A stretch of 64,000 bases of DNA, taken from positions 62,001-126,000 of IMG/VR virus record IMGVR_UViG_3300009154_002711; one strand, 5' to 3'. The translations under genes were made by a program, and so were the position numbers. A model generated the notes under the pieces. The model made no database searches. It had not been told where the DNA came from and worked only from the letters and a program-made list of their open reading frames with translations. Shown piece after piece: positions 31,098 to 40,001 of this stretch. This DNA is from a virus. Positions within the stretch are counted from its first letter, which is position 1. Each line of letters opens with the position of its first letter.

Positions 31098-32600
31098 ATG
31101 GCACAAAGAGGAAGGCCTAAAGGCAGTACCGTTAGAAATAATAACTCATCAGAGTTTGATTTTAGCGCAATGAATAAGCCAGTCTCTGGGGCAAAACAAG
31201 TAGGTACAAATCTAAATCCATTTAATGCAAGTCTAGTCCAAAGTTATTATAGATTACCTACGAATGCAATTCAGAGTTATATATACGCAGCAACAGTAGA
31301 ACCTACTATTCACGGAGCATTAGAATTAATCATCCGTAGTTTAGTAGGTGCTATTGGTAGTTATGAACACCCCAATAAAGAAATACAAGATTTTGTTAGA
31401 CAGAACTTATTAGAATTAGATGAAAGTTTAAGTAATATCTTTTATAACTTAACCTATAATAATTTAACTGCGGGATATGCAGTAGGTGAGAATATTTGGG
31501 CTTTAAAGAATGAGCAATGGTGGTTAAAGAATGTAGCTTGTTATCACCCTGCATCAATATTCTTCAGTGTTAACCACAGAGGAATTCTAACAGAAGGTGA
31601 AGCCAGTTTATTCGGCCCCTATACTACTGGAGTTTGGCAGCATCAATTCATGGGTACACCAATGAGACTACCCAGAAATAAACTAATAATCACCGCTCAC
31701 AAGAAAAGAGATAATAATTATTATGGGGAGTCAGCTATCAAACCCATATATAATCATTACTTAGCTAAAGGTCAAGTACTGCCCATGCAGTTAGTAGCAT
31801 TAGATAGATATGGTAGTCCATTAATCCATGCTAATGTACCTGCAATGCCTACAACCAGAATGTTAGAAGATCCAATTACTAAAGAGATTCGTCCTATGAG
31901 TATGGCAGAAGATCTAACAGAGAAAGTTAGCAATCTACAAACCGGTAGTACTATTGTTACAGAGCAGCCGCCAGGAGCTAACATTCAACCAATCAAGATT
32001 GAAGCTATTACAACCAGTAATAACTTTGGTAAGTCTTTTGATAATGCTACCCAACAATACAATAGAGAAATCTATAGAGGCTTATTAGTTCCGCAGTTAT
32101 TATTAGAAACCCAAACCGGAGTAATCGGACAAGGCGGGGCACCAATACACTTTGAAGTATTCAAGATTATGTTACAGAGTTTATATGAAGAAGTAATGGG
32201 GCCATTTCTAAGAGAGACTATTGGATCATTAGTATGGTATAACTTTAATGAGCGTAATCCGGGTAGCTTTCCTTTTATGCACAAAGATATTGCTACACAA
32301 GAACGCATTGCAGCATTACTAAAACAAGCTGTAGTGGATGGATTCCTAGACTACAATAATATTCAAGATCTAGATTATGGCAGAAGACTATTAGGATTAC
32401 CACAATCTAATACGGATGAATTAGCCTCACATGCTAAACAGGTAAGAGATAGAACTAGTAGCAAGCCTGAAGAAATTAAAACAGCAGGACAAGTCTTGAA
32501 GCAAGGATTAGCTGCACAAGACTTTACACCAGAACAGATACAAGCAATCTATCATTGGTTAGAAGAAGCATTAGATTTAAATAAGGAAGAAGAAGAATGA
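31098..32600 (+). CDS. Portal protein (DUF935/Mu gp29-like), 500 aa
   Basis: The body matches the Mu-type portal pattern: PTIHGALELIIRSLVGAIGS near residue 70, AGYAVGENIWALKNEQWWLK, PRNKLIITAHKKRDNNYYGE then SAIKPIYNHY (the wing/clip region), and FEVFKIMLQSLYEEVMGPFL toward the end. A dodecameric portal would form the DNA channel at the head vertex. The C-terminal 50 residues are acidic. It starts directly after the frameshift gene and overlaps the next gene by four bases. Confidence 0.8.
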   Translation: MAQRGRPKGSTVRNNNSSEFDFSAMNKPVSGAKQVGTNLNPFNASLVQSYYRLPTNAIQSYIYAATVEPTIHGALELIIRSLVGAIGSYEHPNKEIQDFVRQNLLELDESLSNIFYNLTYNNLTAGYAVGENIWALKNEQWWLKNVACYHPASIFFSVNHRGILTEGEASLFGPYTTGVWQHQFMGTPMRLPRNKLIITAHKKRDNNYYGESAIKPIYNHYLAKGQVLPMQLVALDRYGSPLIHANVPAMPTTRMLEDPITKEIRPMSMAEDLTEKVSNLQTGSTIVTEQPPGANIQPIKIEAITTSNNFGKSFDNATQQYNREIYRGLLVPQLLLETQTGVIGQGGAPIHFEVFKIMLQSLYEEVMGPFLRETIGSLVWYNFNERNPGSFPFMHKDIATQERIAALLKQAVVDGFLDYNNIQDLDYGRRLLGLPQSNTDELASHAKQVRDRTSSKPEEIKTAGQVLKQGLAAQDFTPEQIQAIYHWLEEALDLNKEEEE

Positions 32601-32878
32601 TAAAAGAATATAAAGAGTTTCTACAAAAAGCAATGAATTCAAATACTTTAATAGGTCTAGATACTGTGGAATATCCTGGGTTAAGATTAATGAATATCTT
32701 AACTTTAGGTAGAGAAACCTTTGTAGCAAATGTTATCTGTGCAAAAGACTTAAAGACTTATTTATATAGAGTAATGTTACCTTATACAGCTATTCAAAGT
32801 GTAATATATTATCCTGCAACTTGGGAAAGTTTATTTGGGGATGATGATTTAGAATCAGAAATTGAATACGAGGATTAA
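32597..32878 (+). CDS. Hypothetical protein, 93 aa
   Basis: Starts MIKEYKEFLQKAMNSNTLIG by ATGA overlap with portal and is translated in the same operon. Mixed strands, ending in an acidic tail (DDDLESEIEYED). No family is recognised; probably a head-assembly accessory. Confidence 0.65.
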   Translation: MIKEYKEFLQKAMNSNTLIGLDTVEYPGLRLMNILTLGRETFVANVICAKDLKTYLYRVMLPYTAIQSVIYYPATWESLFGDDDLESEIEYED

Positions 32879-33823
32879 GTGAATATCATTGATGAAACCA
32901 CAGCAATAGAACTTATTAAAAATATCCAATTACTTTCTAACACAGAGCAATTAGATATTATTAATAAGTTCTATTATCGTTTAAGTAATCATATGAATCC
33001 TACAGAAGATATTATTGCAGCAACAGCAGTATTAGCTAACTACTTAAGAACTAAGAATAATAAATTAGATATCTTTACAAACTATCTGGCAAAGAGGCAA
33101 AAAGTTCTCTTTATATGCACCTCTACAAGGTATGAAAAACACAGCGGGGATATTCCCAAGAGTACTGAACTTGCATATATTGTGCAACGTAAACTTGGAC
33201 AAGACAAGGTGACTGTGATGGATGCATATAAGCTGAACATTTATGTCTGCGAAGGTAATGTGTCAGCAAGGGAAGGAAACAATTGTGGTGTAAAAGAAGC
33301 CAAGCTTATAGATAGCACAAAGAATCCCACAGGCTATCATAGGTGTTGGGCTTCTATAAATAATCCCACAGATGAATTATGGAAGATCAGTAAAGCTATA
33401 TTTGAAAGTGATGTTATAGTATTCTGTTTATCAAATCGCTGGGGTAGTGGTTGTGCAATATATCAAAAGATTAAAGAGAGATTAAACTGGATTATTAATA
33501 GAGTAGACACCTTAAAAGAAACTCCGATAATAATTAATAAAGACTTAGGATTAATAATCACAGGACATAACTGGGGCACAGAAGAGTTACTTCTTAAAGA
33601 ACAACAAGTGTGGAATATGTTTGGATTTAATACCCCTAATGAGCTACAGATTAGTTATCAATTTAGTAATGATATTACTACAACAACTCCAGAAAGTTAT
33701 TCAGAAACATATAAGAAGTTTGAACAAGTCTTTAATGTTAATTTAATAACAAATGATTATTTAGCAAGAATTATAATAAATCCATACACAGGATTAAAAC
33801 AAGATGGAGCCGATTTAAAATGA
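32879..33823 (+). CDS. Flavodoxin-like NAD(P)H-FMN reductase family protein, 314 aa
   Basis: After about 75 helical residues, KVLFICTSTRYEKHSGDIPK begins a flavodoxin fold with a phosphate-binding loop. SDVIVFCLSNRWGSGCAIYQ then KIKERLNWI matches the strand and Gln-loop of NADPH-dependent FMN reductases. The central VCEGNVSAREGNNCGVKEAK has two Cys. A C-terminal extension of about 90 residues has no clear family. GTG start. Unexpected among head genes and less AT-rich in the central 170 bases, which suggests acquisition. It may supply redox or flavin chemistry; there is no direct proof. Confidence 0.65.
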   Translation: MNIIDETTAIELIKNIQLLSNTEQLDIINKFYYRLSNHMNPTEDIIAATAVLANYLRTKNNKLDIFTNYLAKRQKVLFICTSTRYEKHSGDIPKSTELAYIVQRKLGQDKVTVMDAYKLNIYVCEGNVSAREGNNCGVKEAKLIDSTKNPTGYHRCWASINNPTDELWKISKAIFESDVIVFCLSNRWGSGCAIYQKIKERLNWIINRVDTLKETPIIINKDLGLIITGHNWGTEELLLKEQQVWNMFGFNTPNELQISYQFSNDITTTTPESYSETYKKFEQVFNVNLITNDYLARIIINPYTGLKQDGADLK

Positions 33824-34014
33824 TAACAAGAAAAGGATTAAATGTCCAAGCAAGAAAGAATACAAATAATAAATATCAAGCTTATTTATATTGGGAGAAC
33901 AGGCCTATTAGTATTAAAGCTTTAAGTGAAGAAGAATTTGAAACCGAAGCAGATGTATTAATAAACTTTAAAGATAAGATAAAAGATATTAAACTTAAAC
34001 ATAGGGATTTATAA
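33820..34014 (+). CDS. Hypothetical small protein, 64 aa
   Basis: Starts MITRKGLNVQARKNTNNKYQ by ATGA overlap; basic and charged, ending in a Lys-rich helix. Translationally coupled at both ends. No family is recognised. Confidence 0.6.
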   Translation: MITRKGLNVQARKNTNNKYQAYLYWENRPISIKALSEEEFETEADVLINFKDKIKDIKLKHRDL

Positions 34015-35456
34015 TGAACAGTTTTGAATGGAATGGCTTAACTATAGTTATTGAATATAACGAAGGGGATATTCGCTTTGGCCGATATTGGTCTTGTAAG
34101 TATGGTTATATAGAAGACTACTTAGGAGAAGATGGTGTAGAGTTAGATTGTTATGTTGGAGATAACTTAGATAGCCCCAATCTATTTTTACTACAGCAAG
34201 TACGCTTAGATGGTACTCCGGATGAATCTAAAGTAATGATTGGATTTAATGATATTGATGAGGCTAAACAAGCTTATATTAGATGCATGCCTGTAAGATT
34301 CTTTGGGGGCATTAAACCAATTAGTTTTGATAGCCTTGAATATTTTCAGAACAAGATCTATACAACTACTCAACCGGTAAGATTTATTATTGATTATACT
34401 GTTCCTAATACTATAGAAGGAATTGATGCATATTTTGCAGATCCATTCTGTAAGGAATTAACCCAAGCACAGATCGCAGCTATTGCGGATAGCCCTGCAA
34501 TGTATGAATGTTATTCTAATACTGTCTTTATAGATAAAGCTATCCATGCTAAAGCTGTAGCTAAAGCTAAGAATAAGTTTGATGTATGGCCTAGTGCATA
34601 TGGCAGTTTATACATGACCAAATTATACAAAAGTATGGGAGGAAGATTCCGTGCGGAGAAGAACTCAACTAATGCTTTAAGTAATACTACTATTAGTTGG
34701 TCTAGTGGTTGGCAAGTATTAAGTAATAAAGGAGAAGTCTTAGAAGTAAAAGACAATACTACTAGACCTAAATGTTTATCTTATGATACCTGGAAAGCAT
34801 CTATTTCTCCGGAGATCCTAAGTGCTTATACTACAAAGTATGAAGTTCAAAGTAATACCGTAGAGTTAAAAACCCGTGCTGAAAAATACTCATCTTTATC
34901 AGAAGAATTATTAAGTATGTTTAATTTAAGTGATGGTGAAGATGACGATGCAGATTTACTTGAAGATTATATCCATCACAACTGCACAGATTATACATAT
35001 GATCAATTAGCAGAGATGCAAGATGAAGATCATATTCTTAATACTTTAATGGAATTATACGGTACAGAATATAATGATAGTGAAATAGAAGGGCTGGAAG
35101 AAGAGTTATCTGCGAATTATTATATTCCTAGTAAGTACAAAGATAAAGAAAGTGGAGGACTAACCAATAAAGGCATCTCGTATTCCAATAGGAAGTTTGG
35201 CACCAAGTTAAAAGCAGGAGTGCAACACAAACCCCGAAGTCCTGAAGAGTTTCGTCGTCAAGGATTATTCTTAACTAGAATGTATGGTCCTAATTCACAT
35301 GGCCCTTTAACCAATGCAGATGGTACTCCAACCCGCCGAGCATTACAGGCAAAGAAGTGGAATAGTAAGATTCCTAAAACGGCCGATGATGTTAGGGTAT
35401 TATATAAAAAAGGCAAACGGTTATTAGAAACTTATAGTAGATTAAAGGATAAATAA
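34014..35456 (+). CDS. Protein with phage InPase-like domain, 480 aa
   Basis: Residues 1-110 match the inorganic pyrophosphatase-like domain of Mu-like head proteins: IVIEYNEGDIRFGRYWSCKY, YIEDYLGEDGVELDCYVG, SKVMIGFNDIDEAKQAYI and GGIKPISFDSLEYF, in that order. The acidic residues of DGVELDCYVG fit a metal site. The middle is unassigned, with an acidic patch near 300, and the end is basic with PRSPEEFRRQGLFLTRMYGP. Probably a head or maturation protein. The start overlaps the upstream stop. Confidence 0.72.
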   Translation: MNSFEWNGLTIVIEYNEGDIRFGRYWSCKYGYIEDYLGEDGVELDCYVGDNLDSPNLFLLQQVRLDGTPDESKVMIGFNDIDEAKQAYIRCMPVRFFGGIKPISFDSLEYFQNKIYTTTQPVRFIIDYTVPNTIEGIDAYFADPFCKELTQAQIAAIADSPAMYECYSNTVFIDKAIHAKAVAKAKNKFDVWPSAYGSLYMTKLYKSMGGRFRAEKNSTNALSNTTISWSSGWQVLSNKGEVLEVKDNTTRPKCLSYDTWKASISPEILSAYTTKYEVQSNTVELKTRAEKYSSLSEELLSMFNLSDGEDDDADLLEDYIHHNCTDYTYDQLAEMQDEDHILNTLMELYGTEYNDSEIEGLEEELSANYYIPSKYKDKESGGLTNKGISYSNRKFGTKLKAGVQHKPRSPEEFRRQGLFLTRMYGPNSHGPLTNADGTPTRRALQAKKWNSKIPKTADDVRVLYKKGKRLLETYSRLKDK

Positions 35457-36370
35457 TGCATACCGGAACAACTGTTGCAGTAGAAGAAGCTCCAGATTCT
35501 ATAGCACCTGGACAAGATAGTGAGGATTGTCTAAGCACAAACTATAAGAAAGTATTTAATAATGATCAGTTATCAAAACTTTCAGATAAAGTAACTGAGG
35601 CATTAACTATTCACATGGGATTAAAAGAGATCTTAACTAATACTGAAAAGTTAAGTGAAGAATATAGTAATTACTTAGCAAAGACTTTAACATTAACTAA
35701 TCAGCTATTAAGCTTAGGTATTAATCAAGATTTAAGCCAGCTAAGTAGCTTAGGTAAAAGTAATCCAAAGAATCAATTTAATTTTATAGCAACTAGTTTA
35801 CAAGCAGTAAGTACAGAATTGCAGGAATCACTTAGTATTAATGTTCCTGGTAGTGTTTATACAATGACCTTAGATAATCCGCTACCAGATCAAACTCCTT
35901 TAGACAATGAACCGGCTAAGCCACAAGAAGATGCATTATTCAAAGTGCAAGAAGAGATGGATTCTAAACAAAATGGTTACGATAAGACTGGCTTAAAGAG
36001 TTTATATACCGGGCAACAATTCTATAGTAATTTAGTGGATGCGGCTGATTATAATTGTGGATTTGACGAATGCCCATTATTTAGTTATAGTATGGATGTA
36101 CTCGGGGTACCAGAAGATGAGGTAGATTTAAGTACATTCGTATTAAGTAAACTAGATGGTAGTGCTAGAAAAGCTTTAGCTGCCAGTGAATTTGGATTAC
36201 CCAAAGAGCGTAGGTTTCCTTTAAATGATAAAGCCCATGTATTAGCAGCCTTACGCATGTTTAAGTTAGGTAAGAATCTAAGTGATGCACAAAAGAGCAG
36301 TCTAAAAGCTAAGATACATGCTAAAGCTAAAGAGTATGGAATTGAAGTAGCAAGCGCAGAAAAACCCTAG
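35456..36370 (+). CDS. Head protein with DUF6582-type C-terminus, 304 aa
   Basis: The N-terminal half is helical with a long Leu/Ser-rich coiled coil (residues 40-115). The last 80 residues (SARKALAASEFGLPKERRFP...LNDKAHVLAALRMF...AKIHAKAKEYGIEV) match the small domain often found next to prohead proteases in phage operons. Overlaps the previous stop by one base. Confidence 0.65.
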   Translation: MHTGTTVAVEEAPDSIAPGQDSEDCLSTNYKKVFNNDQLSKLSDKVTEALTIHMGLKEILTNTEKLSEEYSNYLAKTLTLTNQLLSLGINQDLSQLSSLGKSNPKNQFNFIATSLQAVSTELQESLSINVPGSVYTMTLDNPLPDQTPLDNEPAKPQEDALFKVQEEMDSKQNGYDKTGLKSLYTGQQFYSNLVDAADYNCGFDECPLFSYSMDVLGVPEDEVDLSTFVLSKLDGSARKALAASEFGLPKERRFPLNDKAHVLAALRMFKLGKNLSDAQKSSLKAKIHAKAKEYGIEVASAEKP

Positions 36371-36408
36371 CAATTAGTATATAGTATAAAGAAGTTAGAG
36401 AAATAGTA

Positions 36409-37698
36409 ATGGCAGACAAACTACCAGATTTGAAAATCCCAGTTGCCAGATTAGGTACATGGCACCACCCCCGTTATGGCAGAGTTTCCTTCCGCCAATC
36501 CGACTTCAATGACATGAAAAGGAACTTTACTAATAGTGAGGCGGGGTTTAAACCTTATTTAACTTATGGACATGTACAAGGTGCTCAGGAACATTTAGAG
36601 AAGTATCCACCTACAATAGATGGATCTATTTCTAGAGGCACTTTAAAAGAATTACTACAAGAAGGGGATGTATTATATGGAATCTTTATTCCAACAAATC
36701 AAACAATTGTTGATCAGATTAAAGAGTCTGGATACAGACATGCTTCTGGGGAATTTACAAGAGGTGCTATGTCCAAGAACAGTGGTCAGAATATTGGTAC
36801 ATTATTAACAGCAGTCGCATTAACCAACGCACCATACTTACCAAACTTACCTTTAGCAACAACGCTAAGCATAAGCACAGATTACCCCAAGGATTTTATG
36901 CTAAGTTCTTATACAGATGAAGAAGTTCTAACCTATGGAGCTTCTGTTTTAGAAGAACTGTCAATGTTATTAAGCAGTAGTCAAATAAACGAGGACAAAA
37001 TGGATTTAAACGCAGTAAGAGTAGTCGAAGGCCACGAACAATTAGATGGAGTTATTAAGCCTCCAACACTAGACGGCCCTAACGTTCCTAAATATCCACC
37101 AAACGCAGACATGGCCCCAGTAGATTATCCAATCCTTCCTACTCAAGTACAGCAAGAAAATGTTACTACTTTGAGTGCGAATCCATTTGCTGCCAAGCCT
37201 GCTGATGAAAAAGCTAAGGATAAAGATATGGAAGACAAACTTGAGAAAATGTCTGCAGCAATCGCAACATTAAGTAGTACTGTAGCTACATTATCTCAAG
37301 CCAACGCTAATTTACAGACCCAGTTAAGTAATACTCAGCAAGAAGCCTCAAGATTCACTCAGTATGAAAGAGAAGCTAATAGAGCAGCAATCAAATCTCA
37401 ATTGTTATCTGAAGGTATTCCTTTAGGAATGGTTGAACAAGTATTTAGACTTGCTACCAGTTCATCTTCAAATACTATTAAGTTATCTAATGGTGCCGAC
37501 AGTGACTTATTTGCTTGGGGTGTTGACTTGTTAAGATCTATTCCTTCTACCATGAGAGTAAATCCTAGCCAAGTTGGTCAGCAATTAAGTAGTAATGCCG
37601 TAGCTCAAGGTCAAGAAAACATCTTCGCAAAAGTGGTTAGTCCTGAGCATGCTGAAGCATTACGTAAAGTAAAGATTAATTATAACGGAGTATACTAA
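36409..37698 (+). CDS. Prohead protease/scaffold fusion (Mu gpI-like), 429 aa
   Basis: Residues 1-170 resemble Mu-type proteases: VARLGTWHHPRYGRVSFRQS, FKPYLTYGHVQ with a His likely at the active site, and SGYRHASGEFTRG. Residues 280-330 form a coiled coil (scaffold core), and the C-terminus (EHAEALRKVKINYNGVY) is a capsid-binding tail. The gene sits just before the major capsid protein, as in Mu. Promoter-like TATATAGTATAAAG precedes it. Confidence 0.7.
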   Translation: MADKLPDLKIPVARLGTWHHPRYGRVSFRQSDFNDMKRNFTNSEAGFKPYLTYGHVQGAQEHLEKYPPTIDGSISRGTLKELLQEGDVLYGIFIPTNQTIVDQIKESGYRHASGEFTRGAMSKNSGQNIGTLLTAVALTNAPYLPNLPLATTLSISTDYPKDFMLSSYTDEEVLTYGASVLEELSMLLSSSQINEDKMDLNAVRVVEGHEQLDGVIKPPTLDGPNVPKYPPNADMAPVDYPILPTQVQQENVTTLSANPFAAKPADEKAKDKDMEDKLEKMSAAIATLSSTVATLSQANANLQTQLSNTQQEASRFTQYEREANRAAIKSQLLSEGIPLGMVEQVFRLATSSSSNTIKLSNGADSDLFAWGVDLLRSIPSTMRVNPSQVGQQLSSNAVAQGQENIFAKVVSPEHAEALRKVKINYNGVY

Positions 37699-37700
37699 CA

Positions 37701-38858
37701 ATGGCTGAATTAGCAACAGGCTTATATACACCATTTACTAGTCAAGGTGACATTCTACAAACGGGTACTACACAACTAACTGAACTTGCCCGTTCTTACG
37801 AGCAGCTTGGTAGTAGTAGTGTTTTAGATATTTTCTTCCCTGTAAGAAATGTCCCAGAATATAGAGTTAATATTGAACGTAAGAAATTCGGTGTGGGACT
37901 TTCCCAATTAGTTGATCCAGTATCTCGTTCTAGTTTCTTGCCAAAAGCTAAGTTTGAAAGACTATCTGTAGAACCTTTAACTATTAAAGAAGCAGGTACA
38001 ATCTCTCAATACGATATCAACACTGCTCGTAGAGTTGGTACTTTGAATGAGACTGCTGGATTGCTAAACATTGTAGAATTAGTCCAAATGTTAGTTATGC
38101 GCAGAAACAACTTGTGGAACTTGTTAAAGTCTCAAGTATTACTTGGAACCATTAATTATAGTGATCCTTCAAGAGGTGTTACTAAAGTCATTTCCTCAGG
38201 TATTCCTTCTGGTAACTTTAGAGATATTGTTACTAACTATGGAGCTTCTGGAGCATGGTCTCAATTAGATACTGCTAGAGTGATTAGTCAGTTGTTATTT
38301 GAATACACAAGATTGCTAGAATCTGGTAAGGCGCAACCTTCTCACATTATTATGCATCCTAGACTAGTAACTATTCTAACCATGAACCAAGAGATTCGTG
38401 AGTTAGGTTCTAGAGAATATCACACTCAAATGGGATTAGTTTCCTATGAGAATGGTAGATTAGCTGGGTTGGCAGGTTTGCGTATTGTAGAACAGCAAGG
38501 TATTTATGAAGATCCTGCTGATAACACTGTAAAGAGTATTTGGCCTATTAACCAAGTAGTTATCATTTGTAAGACTTCTTTTGATAGTTCAGCAATTGCT
38601 CCCACTGTAGGTAGAATGCACTATACATTATCTGAAGCTCCTGATGGACTTCCTGGAATGTATATTAGAGTTAGTCCTCCTAACCAAATCCCTGAACCTC
38701 AAGGTATCTCTATTGAATTAGGTGATTCTGGATTGCCTTTCCTAGTGTATCCTGAATGGGTAGCTGTATTGACTGTTGATACTGCTGCTGCGCTTAACGC
38801 CATTATTCCTAGTGCTGTTGCGAATAACGTTGCAGTTCTTGGTCCTAACAGTAAGTAA
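37701..38858 (+). CDS. Major capsid protein, 385 aa
   Basis: HK97-type organisation: N-terminal arm (TTQLTELARSYEQLGSSSVL), then an extended middle rich in strands, and a long P-domain helix (LNIVELVQMLVMRRNNLWNL). Length and position, directly after the protease/scaffold gene, fit the major capsid protein. Three bases separate it from the scaffold gene. Confidence 0.75.
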   Translation: MAELATGLYTPFTSQGDILQTGTTQLTELARSYEQLGSSSVLDIFFPVRNVPEYRVNIERKKFGVGLSQLVDPVSRSSFLPKAKFERLSVEPLTIKEAGTISQYDINTARRVGTLNETAGLLNIVELVQMLVMRRNNLWNLLKSQVLLGTINYSDPSRGVTKVISSGIPSGNFRDIVTNYGASGAWSQLDTARVISQLLFEYTRLLESGKAQPSHIIMHPRLVTILTMNQEIRELGSREYHTQMGLVSYENGRLAGLAGLRIVEQQGIYEDPADNTVKSIWPINQVVIICKTSFDSSAIAPTVGRMHYTLSEAPDGLPGMYIRVSPPNQIPEPQGISIELGDSGLPFLVYPEWVAVLTVDTAAALNAIIPSAVANNVAVLGPNSK

Positions 38859-38878
38859 CAATAAGGTAGGTAAAACAA

Positions 38879-39514
38879 ATGCCAAATATCACATATCTGC
38901 AACAATTAGGTTCTGGCGATCAACAAAGAGTAAACTCCTTAGGTACTTCTTACGGTATGATCAGTGGTAACAGTGGGATTCTAATTGGTCCTGAATGCAG
39001 CATTACTTCTAATGCTTTAACTGTTCCCGATCTTCAAATCAAGTTTGAAGGACTTGTATATTTTATTACTGGTGCTAACTACACAACTACATCTGTACTT
39101 AATGGTTATGCTTCTGCTCCTGATACCCACTCTGGCGGATACAACGTTTATATTCACCCTAAGTTGGCAGCAACTGGGTCTGAATTACTAGACGCCACCA
39201 CTCCACTAGAAGTTAAGATTGCTAGCTTTGCGTTTGCAACATATCCTACAGGAACGTCAACCTATAACATAGCTAACGCCACTGGCCCTGCTGGTGTACT
39301 AGCAACCCTTCCTGGAAGTTATCCTGCTATTCAATATGATTCATTTAACACAGCGAATCCTATTCCTGAAGCTAACGTGTTTACTTCTGATGCAGTCAAT
39401 GGTACCCGTAGAATTAGATACTACTCTAGAGATATTCTATTGTGCAAAATCTATCTAAATGCTAGTGGACAAACTGTAGTAGTAGATAACAACGCAAGAC
39501 AAGTCACAATCTAA
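38879..39514 (+). CDS. Probable head decoration or minor capsid protein, 211 aa
   Basis: Starts MPNITYLQQLGSGDQQRVNS; beta-rich with many Thr, Ser and Gly, no membrane helix. Directly downstream of the major capsid gene and upstream of a terminator, the usual place for decoration proteins. No specific family. Confidence 0.5.
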   Translation: MPNITYLQQLGSGDQQRVNSLGTSYGMISGNSGILIGPECSITSNALTVPDLQIKFEGLVYFITGANYTTTSVLNGYASAPDTHSGGYNVYIHPKLAATGSELLDATTPLEVKIASFAFATYPTGTSTYNIANATGPAGVLATLPGSYPAIQYDSFNTANPIPEANVFTSDAVNGTRRIRYYSRDILLCKIYLNASGQTVVVDNNARQVTI

Positions 39515-39532
39515 GCTAAACAATGCTATAGT

Positions 39533-39570
39533 ATGGGTGGTAGGGGGAGACCTTATCACCCATTTTTATT
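39533..39570 (+). terminator. Terminator of the head operon
   Basis: ATGGGTG...CACCCAT stem with a GG-rich loop, followed by TTTTTATTT on the plus strand, right after the head genes. Confidence 0.7.
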
Positions 39571-39582
39571 TAGGAGTATTCT

Positions 39583-39984
39583 ATGTATTATGTAAAAGTA
39601 TTAGTACCAATTCCAGAACAACCCTCTTGGGCTGTAGGAAAGATTATGCAAGTATCTGCTAGAAGTTATAATGAAATATTATCTGATCCTAAGCTAAGAG
39701 CTAAGTTTGAACCACAACCAGTTAAAATAGCTACACCTTCTTTAAGTACTAATACTTTAGATTACTTAATAGATACGTTAGCTCATACTGCAGAACAACA
39801 AGTCACACAAACAATAGAACAAGAACTATCTCAAGTAGTAGCTGATATTGCTCCTGCAGTTAAACCAGTAGAAGATGTCATTGATATTGTTAATAATCCT
39901 GTAAACGCAGTGGTATCAGAACTATTCCATCTTATAGATCCTAAGATTAAATCTCCTATAGATGATTTGATTAATCCTAAATAA
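39583..39984 (+). CDS. Hypothetical protein, 133 aa
   Basis: Starts MYYVKVLVPIPEQPSWAVGK after TTAGGAGTATTCT. A beta N-terminus with a conserved-looking KIMQVSARSYNEIL, then a long helical acidic tail. Possibly a neck or completion protein; no family is assigned. Confidence 0.55.
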   Translation: MYYVKVLVPIPEQPSWAVGKIMQVSARSYNEILSDPKLRAKFEPQPVKIATPSLSTNTLDYLIDTLAHTAEQQVTQTIEQELSQVVADIAPAVKPVEDVIDIVNNPVNAVVSELFHLIDPKIKSPIDDLINPK

Positions 39985-40001
39985 TAAGGATATAATATTA
40001 A

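Noticed and set aside
36430-36520. Second double-coding region, suggested by a GC-rich patch at the protease start
   Set aside because: No second long frame with supporting signals was found there; conserved protein sequence may explain the composition.
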